Numbered from the stretch's first letter, positions 1 to 8,255 are shown. The stretch: 64,000 bases of DNA from Sinorhizobium arboris LMG 14919 (GCF_000427465.1 NZ_ATYB01000014.1:1-64000), one strand, 5' to 3'. The notes: generated by a model not told the origin, from the sequence alone. Numbers and translations: made by a program.

Positions 1-770
1 GGTTGGGGCAAAAATGTGGTGCCGCAACCTGGGCGGATTGAGTCCGAAGTGAGTCAAGTTATTTTTTATTTTTTTTCTTTTTCGCCAGCTAAGCAAGAAC
101 GCAAAAAACAAAACCCTTGATTCGACAGGGATTCTCGCCGGACTCGGGAAGCGGCATGCAAAACGCGGAACCAGAGTCAACCGGCGGCGCTTAAGGACGG
201 GCAAAAAACGCGATTGATCTTGCCGGGCGATCCTGCCTAAATGCCTTCCACAGGGGACACAGATCACATCTGTACGAGGAAGTTTAAGGGTCATTCCTGC
301 GGGATGGCTCGGGGCTTTCTGTCACCTGTGGCGGGGTTAATTCCACGTCGATCAATCAAACAAGTCGAAACGATAAAGCCGGGCGAGCCTTCGCACCGGA
401 GCGAGGACGTTTCGTCTTATGGTTGCCGACCGGACGTAACCTCTGTGAACGTGTGGAAGTAGGAAGAAGGAGGCTCGGGCTGTCCGCTACGTACGAGGGT
501 GCGGTCAGCCGGCGACGAGGAAAAGCGGTTCCGATCGGCTTGAAATGAGCCGTGTAGAATCGGTAAGGCGAAGCGCGGGGGGACATTTGTCTGAGGCGAA
601 GGCAGGCGAATGAGCGCAGCGCACCGTGACGGGGTATGAGGAGCCCGCTTCGGTGCGTATCAGAGCGTCCGGCTGACGCGGCATGGCTTTAAGCGGCCGT
701 GGCGGGCGGGCATAAAAGATGAGGCCGCCAGAAATGACGGCATCGGAGAATGAAATTGGAAGGCGGCAAG
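1..770. other. long dnaA leader / intergenic region
   Basis: No convincing gene is visible in the 770 bases before dnaA. Short open frames here have no recognisable family, no good ribosome binding site and poor codon use. The first 180 bases hold six GANTC sites (separate entry) around an A/T-rich tract at 60-116, unusual in this GC-rich genome. The rest is GC-rich with no DnaA box (TTATCCACA type) that I can find, so this does not look like the replication origin. In related Rhizobiales rpsT usually lies just beyond the left edge; that is inference. Confidence 0.6.
40..178. promoter_or_regulatory. cluster of six GANTC (CcrM) sites upstream of dnaA
   Basis: GANTC pentamers start at 40, 51, 119, 130, 141 and 174. 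The next is only at 557. GANTC is the methylation target of CcrM, the cell-cycle adenine methyltransferase of alphaproteobacteria, and dnaA transcription in Caulobacter depends on GANTC methylation state. The sites are spaced 11, 68, 11, 11 and 33 bases apart, so within each subgroup they lie on one face of the helix. A regulatory role for dnaA is inferred; the sites themselves are read directly. Confidence 0.6.
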
Positions 771-2297
771 ATGCAGATGAATTTGGCGACTGCACCTGGA
801 GGTTTTCAGGCCGGAAGCAATCAGTCTCAGGCGGCGGGGGAAAAGCACGACATGCGGCATGACGCACTGTTTGAGCGGGTAAGTGCGCGTTTGAAAGCTC
901 AGGTCGGACCGGATGTCTTCGCAAGTTGGTTTGGACGCCTCAAGCTCCATTCAGTATCGAAAAGCGTCGTGCGCCTCTCGGTTCCGACGACGTTCCTGAA
1001 GTCCTGGATCAATAACCGATATCTCGATCTGATCACCACGCTCGTCCAGCAGGAAGACAGCGAAATACTGAAGGTGGAGATCCTTGTGCGAACCGCCACC
1101 CGCGGTCATCGCCCGGCGTCCGCTGAAGAGACGGTTGCTGCGGCAGCCGAAGCGGCACCCGCTGCTCCGTCCCGCCGTTCGGTGGCGGCTCCGTCGGTGG
1201 CGATTGCGACTGCGACGGTTGCGGCAACTCCGTCCAGGCCCGCCCAGGCACCGCTCTTCGGCTCGCCACTGGACCAGCGCTACGGTTTCGATAGCTTCGT
1301 AGAGGGTTCGTCGAACCGGGTAGCGCTCGCTGCGGCGCGTACCATTGCCGAGGCCGGCGCCGGCGCCGTGCGCTTCAATCCGCTCTTCATCCATTCGAGC
1401 GTTGGTCTCGGCAAGACGCATCTCCTGCAGGCGATCGCGCTCGCGGCCCTCCAGAGTGCCCGGGCACCGCGCGTCGTTTATCTGACGGCTGAATATTTCA
1501 TGTGGCGTTTCGCAACGGCGATCCGCGACAATGACGCGCTGTCGCTGAAGGAATCGCTTCGCAACATCGACCTTCTCATTATCGACGACATGCAGTTCCT
1601 GCAGGGCAAGTCGATCCAGCACGAGTTCTGCCATCTCTTGAACATGCTGCTCGACTCCGCAAAGCAGGTGGTCGTCGCCGCGGATCGTGCACCGTGGGAG
1701 CTGGAATCGCTCGACAGCCGCGTTCGCTCGCGCCTCCAGGGAGGCGTTGCGATCGAGATGGAGGGGCCGGATTACGAGATGCGCCTGGAAATGCTGAAGC
1801 GCCGGCTCGAAGCAGCCCGCCAGGATGATGCCTCGCTCGAAATTCCGCTCGAAATCCTGAGCCATGTCGCCCGCAACGTGACGGCCAGCGGCCGCGAGCT
1901 GGAGGGCGCCTTCAATCAGCTTCTCTTCCGCCGCTCCTTCGAACCGCAGCTTTCGATCGAGCGCGTCGACGAACTGCTCGGCCATCTCGTCAATGCCGGC
2001 GAACCGCGCCGCGTCCGCATCGAGGATATCCAGCGCGTCGTCGCCAAGCACTATAACGTCTCGCGTCAGGAGCTGGTCTCGAACCGCCGCACCCGTGTGA
2101 TCGTCAAGCCGCGCCAGATCGCCATGTATCTGTCGAAGACGCTGACGCCGCGGTCCTTCCCCGAGATCGGCCGCCGCTTTGGCGGACGCGACCATACGAC
2201 GGTGCTCCATGCGGTGCGCAAGATCGAGGAACTGATTTCGGCCGACACCAAGCTCAGCCACGAGATCGAGCTTTTGAAGCGCCTGATCAACGAGTAG
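771..2297 (+). CDS. dnaA: chromosomal replication initiator protein DnaA
   Basis: ATP-dependent initiator that binds DnaA boxes and melts oriC. The 508-residue product has an N-terminal interaction domain, a low-complexity Ala/Pro linker (about residues 105-160), an AAA+ core with Walker A GLGKTH near residue 211 and Walker B LLIIDD near 267, and a C-terminal helix-turn-helix with the DnaA signature GGRDHTTV near 470. The ATG at 771 is preferred because GGAAGG lies about 7 bases upstream; an in-frame ATG at 750 has a badly placed Shine-Dalgarno, and a later one at 852 (MRHD) is also possible. It is followed by a strong terminator. Identity is certain, the start moderately so. Confidence 0.97.
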   Translation: MQMNLATAPGGFQAGSNQSQAAGEKHDMRHDALFERVSARLKAQVGPDVFASWFGRLKLHSVSKSVVRLSVPTTFLKSWINNRYLDLITTLVQQEDSEILKVEILVRTATRGHRPASAEETVAAAAEAAPAAPSRRSVAAPSVAIATATVAATPSRPAQAPLFGSPLDQRYGFDSFVEGSSNRVALAAARTIAEAGAGAVRFNPLFIHSSVGLGKTHLLQAIALAALQSARAPRVVYLTAEYFMWRFATAIRDNDALSLKESLRNIDLLIIDDMQFLQGKSIQHEFCHLLNMLLDSAKQVVVAADRAPWELESLDSRVRSRLQGGVAIEMEGPDYEMRLEMLKRRLEAARQDDASLEIPLEILSHVARNVTASGRELEGAFNQLLFRRSFEPQLSIERVDELLGHLVNAGEPRRVRIEDIQRVVAKHYNVSRQELVSNRRTRVIVKPRQIAMYLSKTLTPRSFPEIGRRFGGRDHTTVLHAVRKIEELISADTKLSHEIELLKRLINE

Positions 2298-2322
2298 AAT
2301 TAGGTAAGCTCGAAGTTACAAG

Positions 2323-2347
2323 AGCCCGGTCCGCCGGGCTTTTTTGT
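2323..2347 (+). terminator. intrinsic terminator of dnaA
   Basis: A 7-bp GC stem, AGCCCGG / CCGGGCT with a TCCG loop, is followed directly by a run of six T. It lies 25 bases after the dnaA stop codon. Confidence 0.9.
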
Positions 2348-2409
2348 TGAATCGGAAAATCGGGCATCGGTTTCCGTCCCGAAGATGCGCAATTCGGGGA
2401 CCTTTCCGT

Positions 2410-2523
2410 CCCTCATCCCTGTGCTGCCGCAGGGATCCGGCAGCGCCGCGTCCGCAGCGCGGAAGCGCGTCTTTTCAGCCAAGGATCTGGTCTGGCGGAT
2501 TCCTGTGGCAGGCACAGGAGTGA
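2410..2523 (+). repeat. dispersed intergenic repeat (RIME-like), copy 1
   Basis: About 114 bases bounded by CCTCATCCCTGTG and a CACAGGAGTGA-type end, with an internal core GGGATCCGGCAGCGCCGCGT. It matches copies at 25703-25813 (same orientation) and 45177-45292 (opposite orientation). The ends are imperfect inverted repeats. This fits the short intergenic mosaic elements known from Sinorhizobium chromosomes (RIME class); the exact class is from memory. Confidence 0.7.
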
Positions 2524-2700
2524 AGATTCCAGCAGGAGTCTCGTGCCATCGCGCCCGGCGAGGCGCCGGAGGGGATCGCCGCAGTTTGTGCGTCGCAGCA
2601 TTTCACTGTTCGATGATGCATGTGAGGTGTACGGGACCGCGAAAGCGGTCCCCTTCCGGTTTCGATCCCGTTCCCACGCGCGTGTTTTTTTCGCCCCCCT

Positions 2701-2727
2701 TGTCGGCTATCAATAGCGCCATTCGTC
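2701..2727 (+). promoter_or_regulatory. putative ECF42-type promoter of the DGPF-sigma operon
   Basis: TGTCGG (2701-2706), a 17-base spacer, then CGTC (2724-2727). Published ECF42 sigma factors recognise a TGTCGA-like -35 and a CG(A/T)C -10. The ATG of the first gene follows at 2753 with GGAG between. An identical arrangement stands before the SRPBCC gene at 4410-4436, which supports both. Activity is inferred. Confidence 0.7.
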
Positions 2728-2752
2728 TTCAGACCAGAGCGGAGAAATCTCA

Positions 2753-3127
2753 ATGCTTTATGCCGTGCTTTGCTACAACGATGAAAGCGTCACCAGTGCC
2801 TGGAGCAAGGAGGAGGACGACAGGGTCATGCGTGATCTGAGCGCCGTCCAACGCAAATATGTCGAAGCGGGCAAGCTGGGGCCGGTCGCACGCCTGGTGC
2901 CGACGACCGCGGCGACGACGCTGCGCCACAGCGCCGGCGAGACGATCGTCATCGACGGCCCCTTCGCCGAGACCAAGGAACAGCTGCTCGGCTTCTATCT
3001 GATCGATTGCGCCTCGCTTGACGAGGCGCTCGACTTCGCGCGCGATCTCAGCAACGCCAATCCGAGCACGGGCTCCTACGAGGTCCGGCCGCTCGCCCTT
3101 TATAAACCCGGTGAGCTGCCCTCATGA
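2753..3127 (+). CDS. YCII-related DGPF domain protein (ECF42 partner)
   Basis: A 124-residue protein of the YciI-like/DGPF family, with the family signature DGPFAETKE near residues 65-73. The fold is a ferredoxin-like dimer; enzymatic function is unknown. Its stop overlaps the start of the next gene (ATGA at 3124-3127), implying translational coupling. DGPF proteins are the standard genomic partner, and known transcriptional target, of ECF42 sigma factors. Here the gene sits between a matching promoter and the sigma gene, so it is probably the first gene of an autoregulated operon. The start ATG has GGAG about 9 bases upstream. Confidence 0.9.
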   Translation: MLYAVLCYNDESVTSAWSKEEDDRVMRDLSAVQRKYVEAGKLGPVARLVPTTAATTLRHSAGETIVIDGPFAETKEQLLGFYLIDCASLDEALDFARDLSNANPSTGSYEVRPLALYKPGELPS

Positions 3128-4395
3128 CCGACACATCCTGGATCGATCTGGCCCTGGTTTCCGCGCGTCCTCAGGCAATGGGTGCGCTGCTGCGCTATTT
3201 CCGCAGCCTCGACCTCGCGGAGGAAGCCTTCCAGGAGGCCTGCATCCGGGCGCTGAAGAACTGGCCCCGGACGGGCCCTCCGCGCGATCCGGCGGCGTGG
3301 CTGATCTTCGTCGGCCGCAACAGCGGCATCGACAAGGTGCGGCGGCAGTCGCGCGAGACGGCGCTGCCCCCGGAGGAACTTCTCTCCGATCTCGAGGACC
3401 ACGAAAGCGACCTCGCCGATCGGCTGGACGGGGCACATTATCGGGACGACATCCTGCGGCTGCTCTTCGTCTGCTCCAACCCGGTGCTACCGGCGACCCA
3501 GCAGATCGCGCTTGCGCTGCGCATCGTCTCCGGCCTTTCCGTCAGGCAGATCGCCCGCGCCTTTCTCGTCAGCGAAGCGGCAATGGAGCAGCGCATCACC
3601 CGCGCCAAGAGCCGTGTCGCGGCCGCCGGCGTCCCCTTCGAGACCCCCGATGCCGGGGATCGCGCCGAGCGCCTCGCCGCGGTAGCGACGATGATCTACC
3701 TTGTGTTCAACGAAGGCTATTCGGCAATGAACGGTCCCGAGGGCGTCTCCGCCGAACTCTGCGACGAGGCGATCCGCCTCTCGCGGCTGCTGCTGCGGCT
3801 GTTTCCGGCCGAGCCGGAAATCATGGGCCTGACGGCGCTTCTGCTCCTTCAGCATTCGCGCGCCCGCGCACGTTTCGATGCCGCTGGCGCCGTCGTCCTG
3901 CTCGAAGATCAGGATCGGCGGCTCTGGAACCGGCCGATGATCACGGAGGCCCTGGCGATGATCGACAAAGCGATGCGCCATCGCCGTCCCGGGGCCTATC
4001 AGATCCAGGCCGCGATCGCGGCGCTGCACGCCCGTGCGGACCGCCCGGAGCAGACCGACTGGGAGGAGATCGACCTCCTGTATCAGGCGCTCGAGCGCCT
4101 GCAGCCCTCGCCCGTCGTCACGCTCAATCGCGCGGTCGCGGTCTCGAAACGCCAGGGGCCGGAGGCTGCGCTGGCGATGGTGGAGACGCTCGGAGAGAGG
4201 CTTTCCGGCTATTTCTACTATCATGGCCTGCGCGGCGGTCTGTTGAAGCAGCTCGGCCGGGCATGCGAGGCACGCACCGCCTTCGACCAGGCGATCGCGC
4301 TGGCCACCAACGCGGCCGAAGCAGCCTATATCCGCACGCAACTCGATCACCTCGCGGCCGCGCCGGCCACGGTCGCGGAAGAAGAAAAGCGATAA
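3124..4395 (+). CDS. ECF42-group RNA polymerase sigma factor with C-terminal TPR-like extension
   Basis: A 423-residue sigma factor. Region 2 spans about residues 10-75 (aromatic/acidic segment followed by PAAWLIFVGRNSGIDKVRR) and region 4 about 125-165 (SGLSVRQIARAFLVSEAAMEQRI, the -35-binding helix-turn-helix). About 240 further helical residues resemble the TPR extension that defines the ECF42 group and is needed for its activity. Group members are only about 180 residues without it. No anti-sigma gene is adjacent, as is usual for the group, so activation is probably intrinsic to the extension. It overlaps the DGPF gene by four bases. Group assignment is confident, the stimulus unknown. 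Confidence 0.92.
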   Translation: MTDTSWIDLALVSARPQAMGALLRYFRSLDLAEEAFQEACIRALKNWPRTGPPRDPAAWLIFVGRNSGIDKVRRQSRETALPPEELLSDLEDHESDLADRLDGAHYRDDILRLLFVCSNPVLPATQQIALALRIVSGLSVRQIARAFLVSEAAMEQRITRAKSRVAAAGVPFETPDAGDRAERLAAVATMIYLVFNEGYSAMNGPEGVSAELCDEAIRLSRLLLRLFPAEPEIMGLTALLLLQHSRARARFDAAGAVVLLEDQDRRLWNRPMITEALAMIDKAMRHRRPGAYQIQAAIAALHARADRPEQTDWEEIDLLYQALERLQPSPVVTLNRAVAVSKRQGPEAALAMVETLGERLSGYFYYHGLRGGLLKQLGRACEARTAFDQAIALATNAAEAAYIRTQLDHLAAAPATVAEEEKR

Positions 4396-4409
4396 TTTTT
4401 TCGGCCGCC

Positions 4410-4436
4410 TGTCGGCACGCGGCGCCCTCCTTCGTC
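4410..4436 (+). promoter_or_regulatory. putative second ECF42-type promoter
   Basis: TGTCGG (4410-4415), 17 bases, CGTC (4433-4436), identical in hexamer, tetramer and spacing to 2701-2727. It lies in the 72-base gap between the sigma gene and the SRPBCC gene, whose ATG is at 4468. This makes the SRPBCC and NTF2/VOC genes a likely second transcription unit of the sigma factor. Confidence 0.7.
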
Positions 4437-4467
4437 CTTGGAACGAACCAACATGGAGGAATTGACA

Positions 4468-4950
4468 ATGACTGCAGCGACTGACGCCCAAGCCGCCGGC
4501 GAACGCGAGCTGGTTCTGAGCCGGCTGATCGATGCCCCGCGCGAGAAGGTCTATCGGGCCTTCACGGAAGCGGAGCTTCTGAAGCAGTGGTTCGCCCCCC
4601 TGCCGTGGACGATCACGGAAGCCGAGCTCGACGTCAGGGCGGGTGGCACCAACCGCTTCGTCATGCGCTCGCCGGAAGGGGAGCTCTATCCCAATCAGGG
4701 CGTCTATCTGGAAGTCGTGCCGAACGAGAAGATCGTCGTCACCGATGCCTTTACGGAAGCCTGGAAGCCGTCCGAGAAGCCGTTCATGACCGCGATCATG
4801 ACCTTCGAGGACGAAGACGGCAAGACCCGCTATACGGCCCGCGCCCTCCATTGGAGCGTCGAGGATCGCGATGCGCACGAGAAGATGGGCTTCCACGAGG
4901 GCTGGGGCCAATGCGCCGACCAGCTTGCTTCGCTCGTTGCGAAACTCTGA
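4468..4950 (+). CDS. SRPBCC (AHSA1-like) domain protein
   Basis: A 160-residue START/Bet v1-like protein of the AHSA1 subfamily (IDAPREKVYRAFTEAELLKQWF near the N terminus, a C-terminal helix GFHEGWGQCADQLASLV). The fold forms a hydrophobic ligand cavity; the ligand is unknown. The ATG at 4468 is chosen because GGAGG lies 8 bases upstream; an upstream TTG frame extension lacks one. It is preceded by an ECF42-like promoter and followed 15 bases later by the NTF2/VOC gene. AHSA1-type proteins are frequent neighbours of DGPF/ECF42 genes, so a role in the same stress or detoxification response is inferred. Confidence 0.9.
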   Translation: MTAATDAQAAGERELVLSRLIDAPREKVYRAFTEAELLKQWFAPLPWTITEAELDVRAGGTNRFVMRSPEGELYPNQGVYLEVVPNEKIVVTDAFTEAWKPSEKPFMTAIMTFEDEDGKTRYTARALHWSVEDRDAHEKMGFHEGWGQCADQLASLVAKL

Positions 4951-4965
4951 CAGGAGGATCAGATC

Positions 4966-5832
4966 ATGACCACGACCGAGAGCGGAAGTGCGGCCGTCGC
5001 GGAGATCAAGGAGATAATCGCGGACTGGGCGGAGGCGCTGCGCCGGAAGGATGCCGCCCGCGTCCTCGCCCATGGCACGCAGGGTTGCCTCGTGTTTTCC
5101 CTGGCACCGCCCCTGAAGGCTTCCGACGCAGATGCCCGAGGCCTTGATGAGTGGTTCTCCACCTGGAAAGGGCCGCTCGGCTTCGCCCTTGAGGATCTCG
5201 ACGTTTCGGTGAGCGGCGACGTTGCCTTCGCCACGGCGCTGACGCATCTCTCCGGCGAGAAGCACGACGGCCAGAAGGCGGCCCTCTGGTATCGCCTGAC
5301 CTTGGGCCTGAGGCGCACCGACGCGGGATGGAAGATCGCCCATCAACACGAATCCGTTCCCTTCTACATGGACGGAAGCTTCAAGGCGGCGATCGATCTC
5401 GAGCCTCGATCCGAAGTCGACTGGCAAGCGCCGTCGCATCCGCCCATGGCCGGCGTGATCGCCTACCTGAACGTGGAGAACGCAGATGCGACGGCGGCCT
5501 TCTACGGCCGCGCTTTCGGCGCCAAGGAGGAGGATCGCAAATATGCGGAGGACGGCAAGCGCCTCATCCACTGCCACCTGACGATCAATGGCGGCGCATT
5601 GATGCTGAACGATCCCTTCCCGGAATTCGGCTATCCCTGGAAGCCGCCGGAAGGCTTCGTGCTGCATCTCGTCGTGGAGGACGCGGATTTCTGGTGGAAG
5701 CGGGCGGTGGAGGCCGGCGCGGAGGTGACGATGCCGCTGGAGATCGCCTTCTGGGGCGACTATTACGGCCAGTTGCGCGATCCGTTCGGAGTTACCTGGG
5801 CGATCGTCGCGCCGGTAAGGAAAGGCGGTTGA
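4966..5832 (+). CDS. NTF2/SnoaL-like domain fused to a VOC (glyoxalase/PhnB-like) domain
   Basis: A 288-residue two-domain protein. Residues about 10-130 form an NTF2/SnoaL-like cone (DUF4440 type: IIADWAEALRRKDAARVLAH, with WKIAHQHES at the end of the domain). Residues about 160-285 form a VOC module resembling PhnB proteins (VIAYLNVENADATAAFYGRAFGA, then LRDPFGVTWAIV). Both families are usually encoded as separate small proteins. GGAGG precedes the ATG by about 9 bases. It is the last gene of the ECF42-linked unit. VOC proteins with this pattern include detoxifying enzymes and resistance proteins, but no substrate can be assigned. Confidence 0.88.
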   Translation: MTTTESGSAAVAEIKEIIADWAEALRRKDAARVLAHGTQGCLVFSLAPPLKASDADARGLDEWFSTWKGPLGFALEDLDVSVSGDVAFATALTHLSGEKHDGQKAALWYRLTLGLRRTDAGWKIAHQHESVPFYMDGSFKAAIDLEPRSEVDWQAPSHPPMAGVIAYLNVENADATAAFYGRAFGAKEEDRKYAEDGKRLIHCHLTINGGALMLNDPFPEFGYPWKPPEGFVLHLVVEDADFWWKRAVEAGAEVTMPLEIAFWGDYYGQLRDPFGVTWAIVAPVRKGG

Positions 5833-5864
5833 CGGGAGGGCTGCCCTCTACACACGGCCGCCCT

Positions 5865-7052
5865 TCAGCACGCGAGGTCGGCCACCACCGCGTCGAGAAT
5901 CAGCATTCCGGCAGGCGTGCAGCGCAGCCGCGAATTGCCAATCCGCTCGATGAAGCCGTGCTCGATCAGAAACTCCTCCCGGGCCGGGTCCGGATCGCGG
6001 CCCGAGAGGGTTTGCCAGCGTGCGAGATCGACGCCTTCGCGCAGCCTCAGCCCCATCAGCAAAAGCTCATCGGCCTGAGCCTCGAAATCGAGCAGGTCCC
6101 GCTCGATCATGCCTTCACCGCGCTCTTCGACGAGTTGCAGCCATGCTTCCGGATTACGCTCGGTTGCGGTCGCGATCTTGCCTGACCCGATCGCCAGCCG
6201 TCCGTGGGCGCCGGGGCCGATGCCCGCATAGTCGCCGTAGCGCCAATAGGTGAGGTTGTGGCGGCTCTCGGCCCCGGGCCGGGCATGGTTGGAGACCTCA
6301 TAGGCCGGCATGCCGATCGCCGCGGTGATCTCCTGCGTGGCCTCGTAAAGCACTGCCGACTGCTCGCCGTCCGGGACGACGAGTTTCCCTGCCTTGTGCA
6401 GACCGTAGAACGGTGTCCCTTCCTCGATGGTCAGCTGGTAGAGCGACAGATGATCAACGGCGTAGGAGACCGCCTCCCGCAACTCGCGCTCCCATTCCTC
6501 CACCGTCTGGTTCGGCCGCGCATAAATCAGGTCGAACGACATCCGCGGAAAAATCTCGCGCGCGAGCCGGACGGCCTTCAACGCGTTTTCGACATTGTGC
6601 AGGCGCCCGAGGAATTTGAGGTCGCGGTCGTTCAGCGCCTGAACGCCGAGCGAGACTCGGTTGACGCCGGCCTCCCGATAGCCGCGGAAGCGTGTTGCCT
6701 CGACGCTCGAAGGGTTCGCCTCCATGGTAATCTCGACGCCGTCAGGCACGTGCCAATGCCGGGCGATACCGTCGAGGATCGCCCCCACGGTCTGAGGGTC
6801 CATCAGCGACGGGGTGCCGCCGCCCATGAATATGCTGGTGACGGTTCTCGGACCGGACATGGCGCGCACCGACGCCATTTCCCTCAGGAAAGCGGCGACG
6901 AAGCGGGGCTGATCCACCGGCTGGTGGCGCACATGGCTATTGAAGTCGCAATAGGGGCATTTCGCCGCGCAGAACGGCCAGTGCACATAGACCCCGAAAC
7001 CGGGTTCCATGCCGTCACCGATCGCTGAAAGCGGGGCCATCTGCATTGTCAT
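5865..7052 (-). CDS. hemW: HemW, radical SAM heme chaperone (HemN-like)
   Basis: A 395-residue radical SAM protein with the 4Fe-4S motif CAAKCPYCDF (Cys 28, 32, 35) and GGGTPS downstream. The length and absence of the extra N-terminal segment point to HemW (heme delivery to respiratory proteins) rather than HemN coproporphyrinogen oxidase; older annotations call it coproporphyrinogen III oxidase. The start at 7052 lies five bases past the rdgB stop; the long open frame upstream overlaps rdgB and is not coding. It is the last gene of the rph-VOC-rdgB-hemW operon and convergent with the ECF42 module. Confidence 0.95.
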   Translation of the reverse strand: MTMQMAPLSAIGDGMEPGFGVYVHWPFCAAKCPYCDFNSHVRHQPVDQPRFVAAFLREMASVRAMSGPRTVTSIFMGGGTPSLMDPQTVGAILDGIARHWHVPDGVEITMEANPSSVEATRFRGYREAGVNRVSLGVQALNDRDLKFLGRLHNVENALKAVRLAREIFPRMSFDLIYARPNQTVEEWERELREAVSYAVDHLSLYQLTIEEGTPFYGLHKAGKLVVPDGEQSAVLYEATQEITAAIGMPAYEVSNHARPGAESRHNLTYWRYGDYAGIGPGAHGRLAIGSGKIATATERNPEAWLQLVEERGEGMIERDLLDFEAQADELLLMGLRLREGVDLARWQTLSGRDPDPAREEFLIEHGFIERIGNSRLRCTPAGMLILDAVVADLAC

Positions 7053-7057
7053 CTTTC

Positions 7058-7702
7058 TCAGGCGCCGAGGCAGGTCTCGGCGAACAGCTTGAAAGCGCGG
7101 GCGCGGTGCGACAGGGCCTCGGCATCGCCGGGCTTCCAGCCATGCTTCTCCTCCGCACTCATTTCGCCGAAGGTGGCGTCGTAGCCTTTGGGCTGGAACA
7201 CCGGATCGTAGCCGAAACCGCTCGTGCCGCGCGGGGGCCATACGACATAACCCTCGACCTCGCCGCGAAAGAGCTCCACATGGCCGTCCGGCCATGCAAG
7301 GCAGAGAACGGAGACGAAGTGTGCGGTGCGGCTTTCGGGCGTCACGGCACCCCTGCCGCGGAGCGCCTCTTCGACCTTCTCCATGGCCATCCGGAAGTCG
7401 CGGCTGCCGTCCTCGCGTTCGGCCCAGTTGGCCGTATAGACGCCGGGGGCGCCGCCGAGCGCGTCGATGGCAAGACCGGAATCGTCCGATAGCGCCGGCA
7501 GACCGGACGCCTTGGCCGAGGCGAGCGCCTTGATCGTCGCGTTCTCCTCAAAGGTCGTGCCGGTCTCTTCCGGTTCCACGAAATTGAGGTCGGCGGCCGA
7601 TTTCGCCTCGAAACCGAGCGGCCCGATGAGGTCGCGAATCTCGCGAATCTTGCCGGCATTGTGGCTCGCGACCACGAGTGTCTTGTCAGTCAGTCTGCGC
7701 AT
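7058..7702 (-). CDS. rdgB: XTP/dITP diphosphatase (RdgB/HAM1)
   Basis: A 214-residue non-canonical purine NTP pyrophosphatase that removes dITP, XTP and related nucleotides from the pool. The N-terminal [13 protein letters not shown], the central [14 protein letters not shown] and the late [11 protein letters not shown] and SHRARA motifs are the family signature. It begins 14 bases after the VOC gene stop and ends 5 bases before hemW, so the four genes are likely one transcript. Length is typical for the family. Confidence 0.97.
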   Translation of the reverse strand: MRRLTDKTLVVASHNAGKIREIRDLIGPLGFEAKSAADLNFVEPEETGTTFEENATIKALASAKASGLPALSDDSGLAIDALGGAPGVYTANWAEREDGSRDFRMAMEKVEEALRGRGAVTPESRTAHFVSVLCLAWPDGHVELFRGEVEGYVVWPPRGTSGFGYDPVFQPKGYDATFGEMSAEEKHGWKPGDAEALSHRARAFKLFAETCLGA

Positions 7703-7716
7703 CTATTCCGTTCCGT

Positions 7717-8145
7717 TCAGGTGCTGCCGCGTTCATCCCTGGCCCAGAGGCCCGCCTCCGCGCATTCCAGGCTGTTGCCGGCCGGATCGCGGAAATAGAA
7801 GGAGCGGGCGCCGTTCGGCCACCGGATATCCGCTTCGATCTCGACCCCGGCTGCCTCCAGATCGGCCTTCCAGGCGTCCAGCGCCTCGGCGGCGACCCGG
7901 AAGCACATATGCCCGTTGCCCTTCGTCCCATGCGCGGGCACCGGGAGTGCGCCTGGTGCCGGCGGCTTTACCGTCTCCGCCGGGTTGAAGATCAGTAGCA
8001 CGCCTTCACCGCAGCGAAAGAAAACATGGCGGTTGCCGGCGCGCGAGATCCTTTCAAGGCCGAGGACCGTTCCGTAAAAGGCCTCGGCACGGTCGAGATC
8101 GTCCGCGTAGAGCGCGGTCTCAAGAATGCCTTCAAATGTCGGCAA
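7717..8145 (-). CDS. VOC family protein (glyoxalase/bleomycin resistance-like)
   Basis: A 142-residue single VOC domain: ILETALYADDLDRAEAFYGTVLGLE at the N terminus, a central GKNGHMCF-like segment (actual KGNGHMCFRV), and the terminal FYFRDPAGNSLECAE motif of metal-binding VOC proteins. No ATG fits; the TTG at 8145 has GGAAGGA about 9 bases upstream and gives a normal family length. A longer frame running into rph is unlikely. It lies between rph and rdgB in the same direction. Substrate unknown. Confidence 0.85.
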   Translation of the reverse strand: MPTFEGILETALYADDLDRAEAFYGTVLGLERISRAGNRHVFFRCGEGVLLIFNPAETVKPPAPGALPVPAHGTKGNGHMCFRVAAEALDAWKADLEAAGVEIEADIRWPNGARSFYFRDPAGNSLECAEAGLWARDERGST

Positions 8146-8164
8146 CGGACCGGTTCCTTCCAGT

Positions 8165-8225
8165 TGATCGAGAGCACTTTCAGGAAAATGTGCAACGTTT
8201 TCCGTTCGAAGTGGTCGGTTCAAAG
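8165..8225. repeat. short Rhizobiales-type intergenic repeat (candidate)
   Basis: The stretch with GCACTTTCAGGAAAATGTG followed by CGTTTTCCGTTCGAAGTG resembles a very common short Rhizobiales intergenic repeat (from memory). It fills the rph-VOC gap. Only one copy is visible in this window, so the call rests on recall. Confidence 0.35.
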
Positions 8226-8255
8226 AGTCAGTTCGTTCGCTGTCGCAAAAACGAT

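Larger units (their letters stand above)
2298..2700. other. intergenic region dnaA - ECF42 module
   Basis: Holds the dnaA terminator (2323-2347) and one copy of a dispersed Sinorhizobium-type repeat (2410-2523). The remaining sequence to the ECF42-type promoter at 2701 shows no gene. Confidence 0.6.

Noticed and set aside
241..462. Small plus-strand ORF of 73 codons in the dnaA leader
   Set aside because: Composition and lack of a Shine-Dalgarno make it unlikely; no similarity recognised.
1..770. Replication origin upstream of dnaA
   Set aside because: No DnaA-box cluster is visible, and in Sinorhizobium the origin is known to lie elsewhere (hemE region). The A/T tract alone is not enough.
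3487..5667. Open reading frame of 726 codons on the minus strand opposite the ECF42 module
   Set aside because: It runs through three well-supported plus-strand genes and their intergenic regions, has no recognisable domain, and is the usual mirror of high-GC codon bias.
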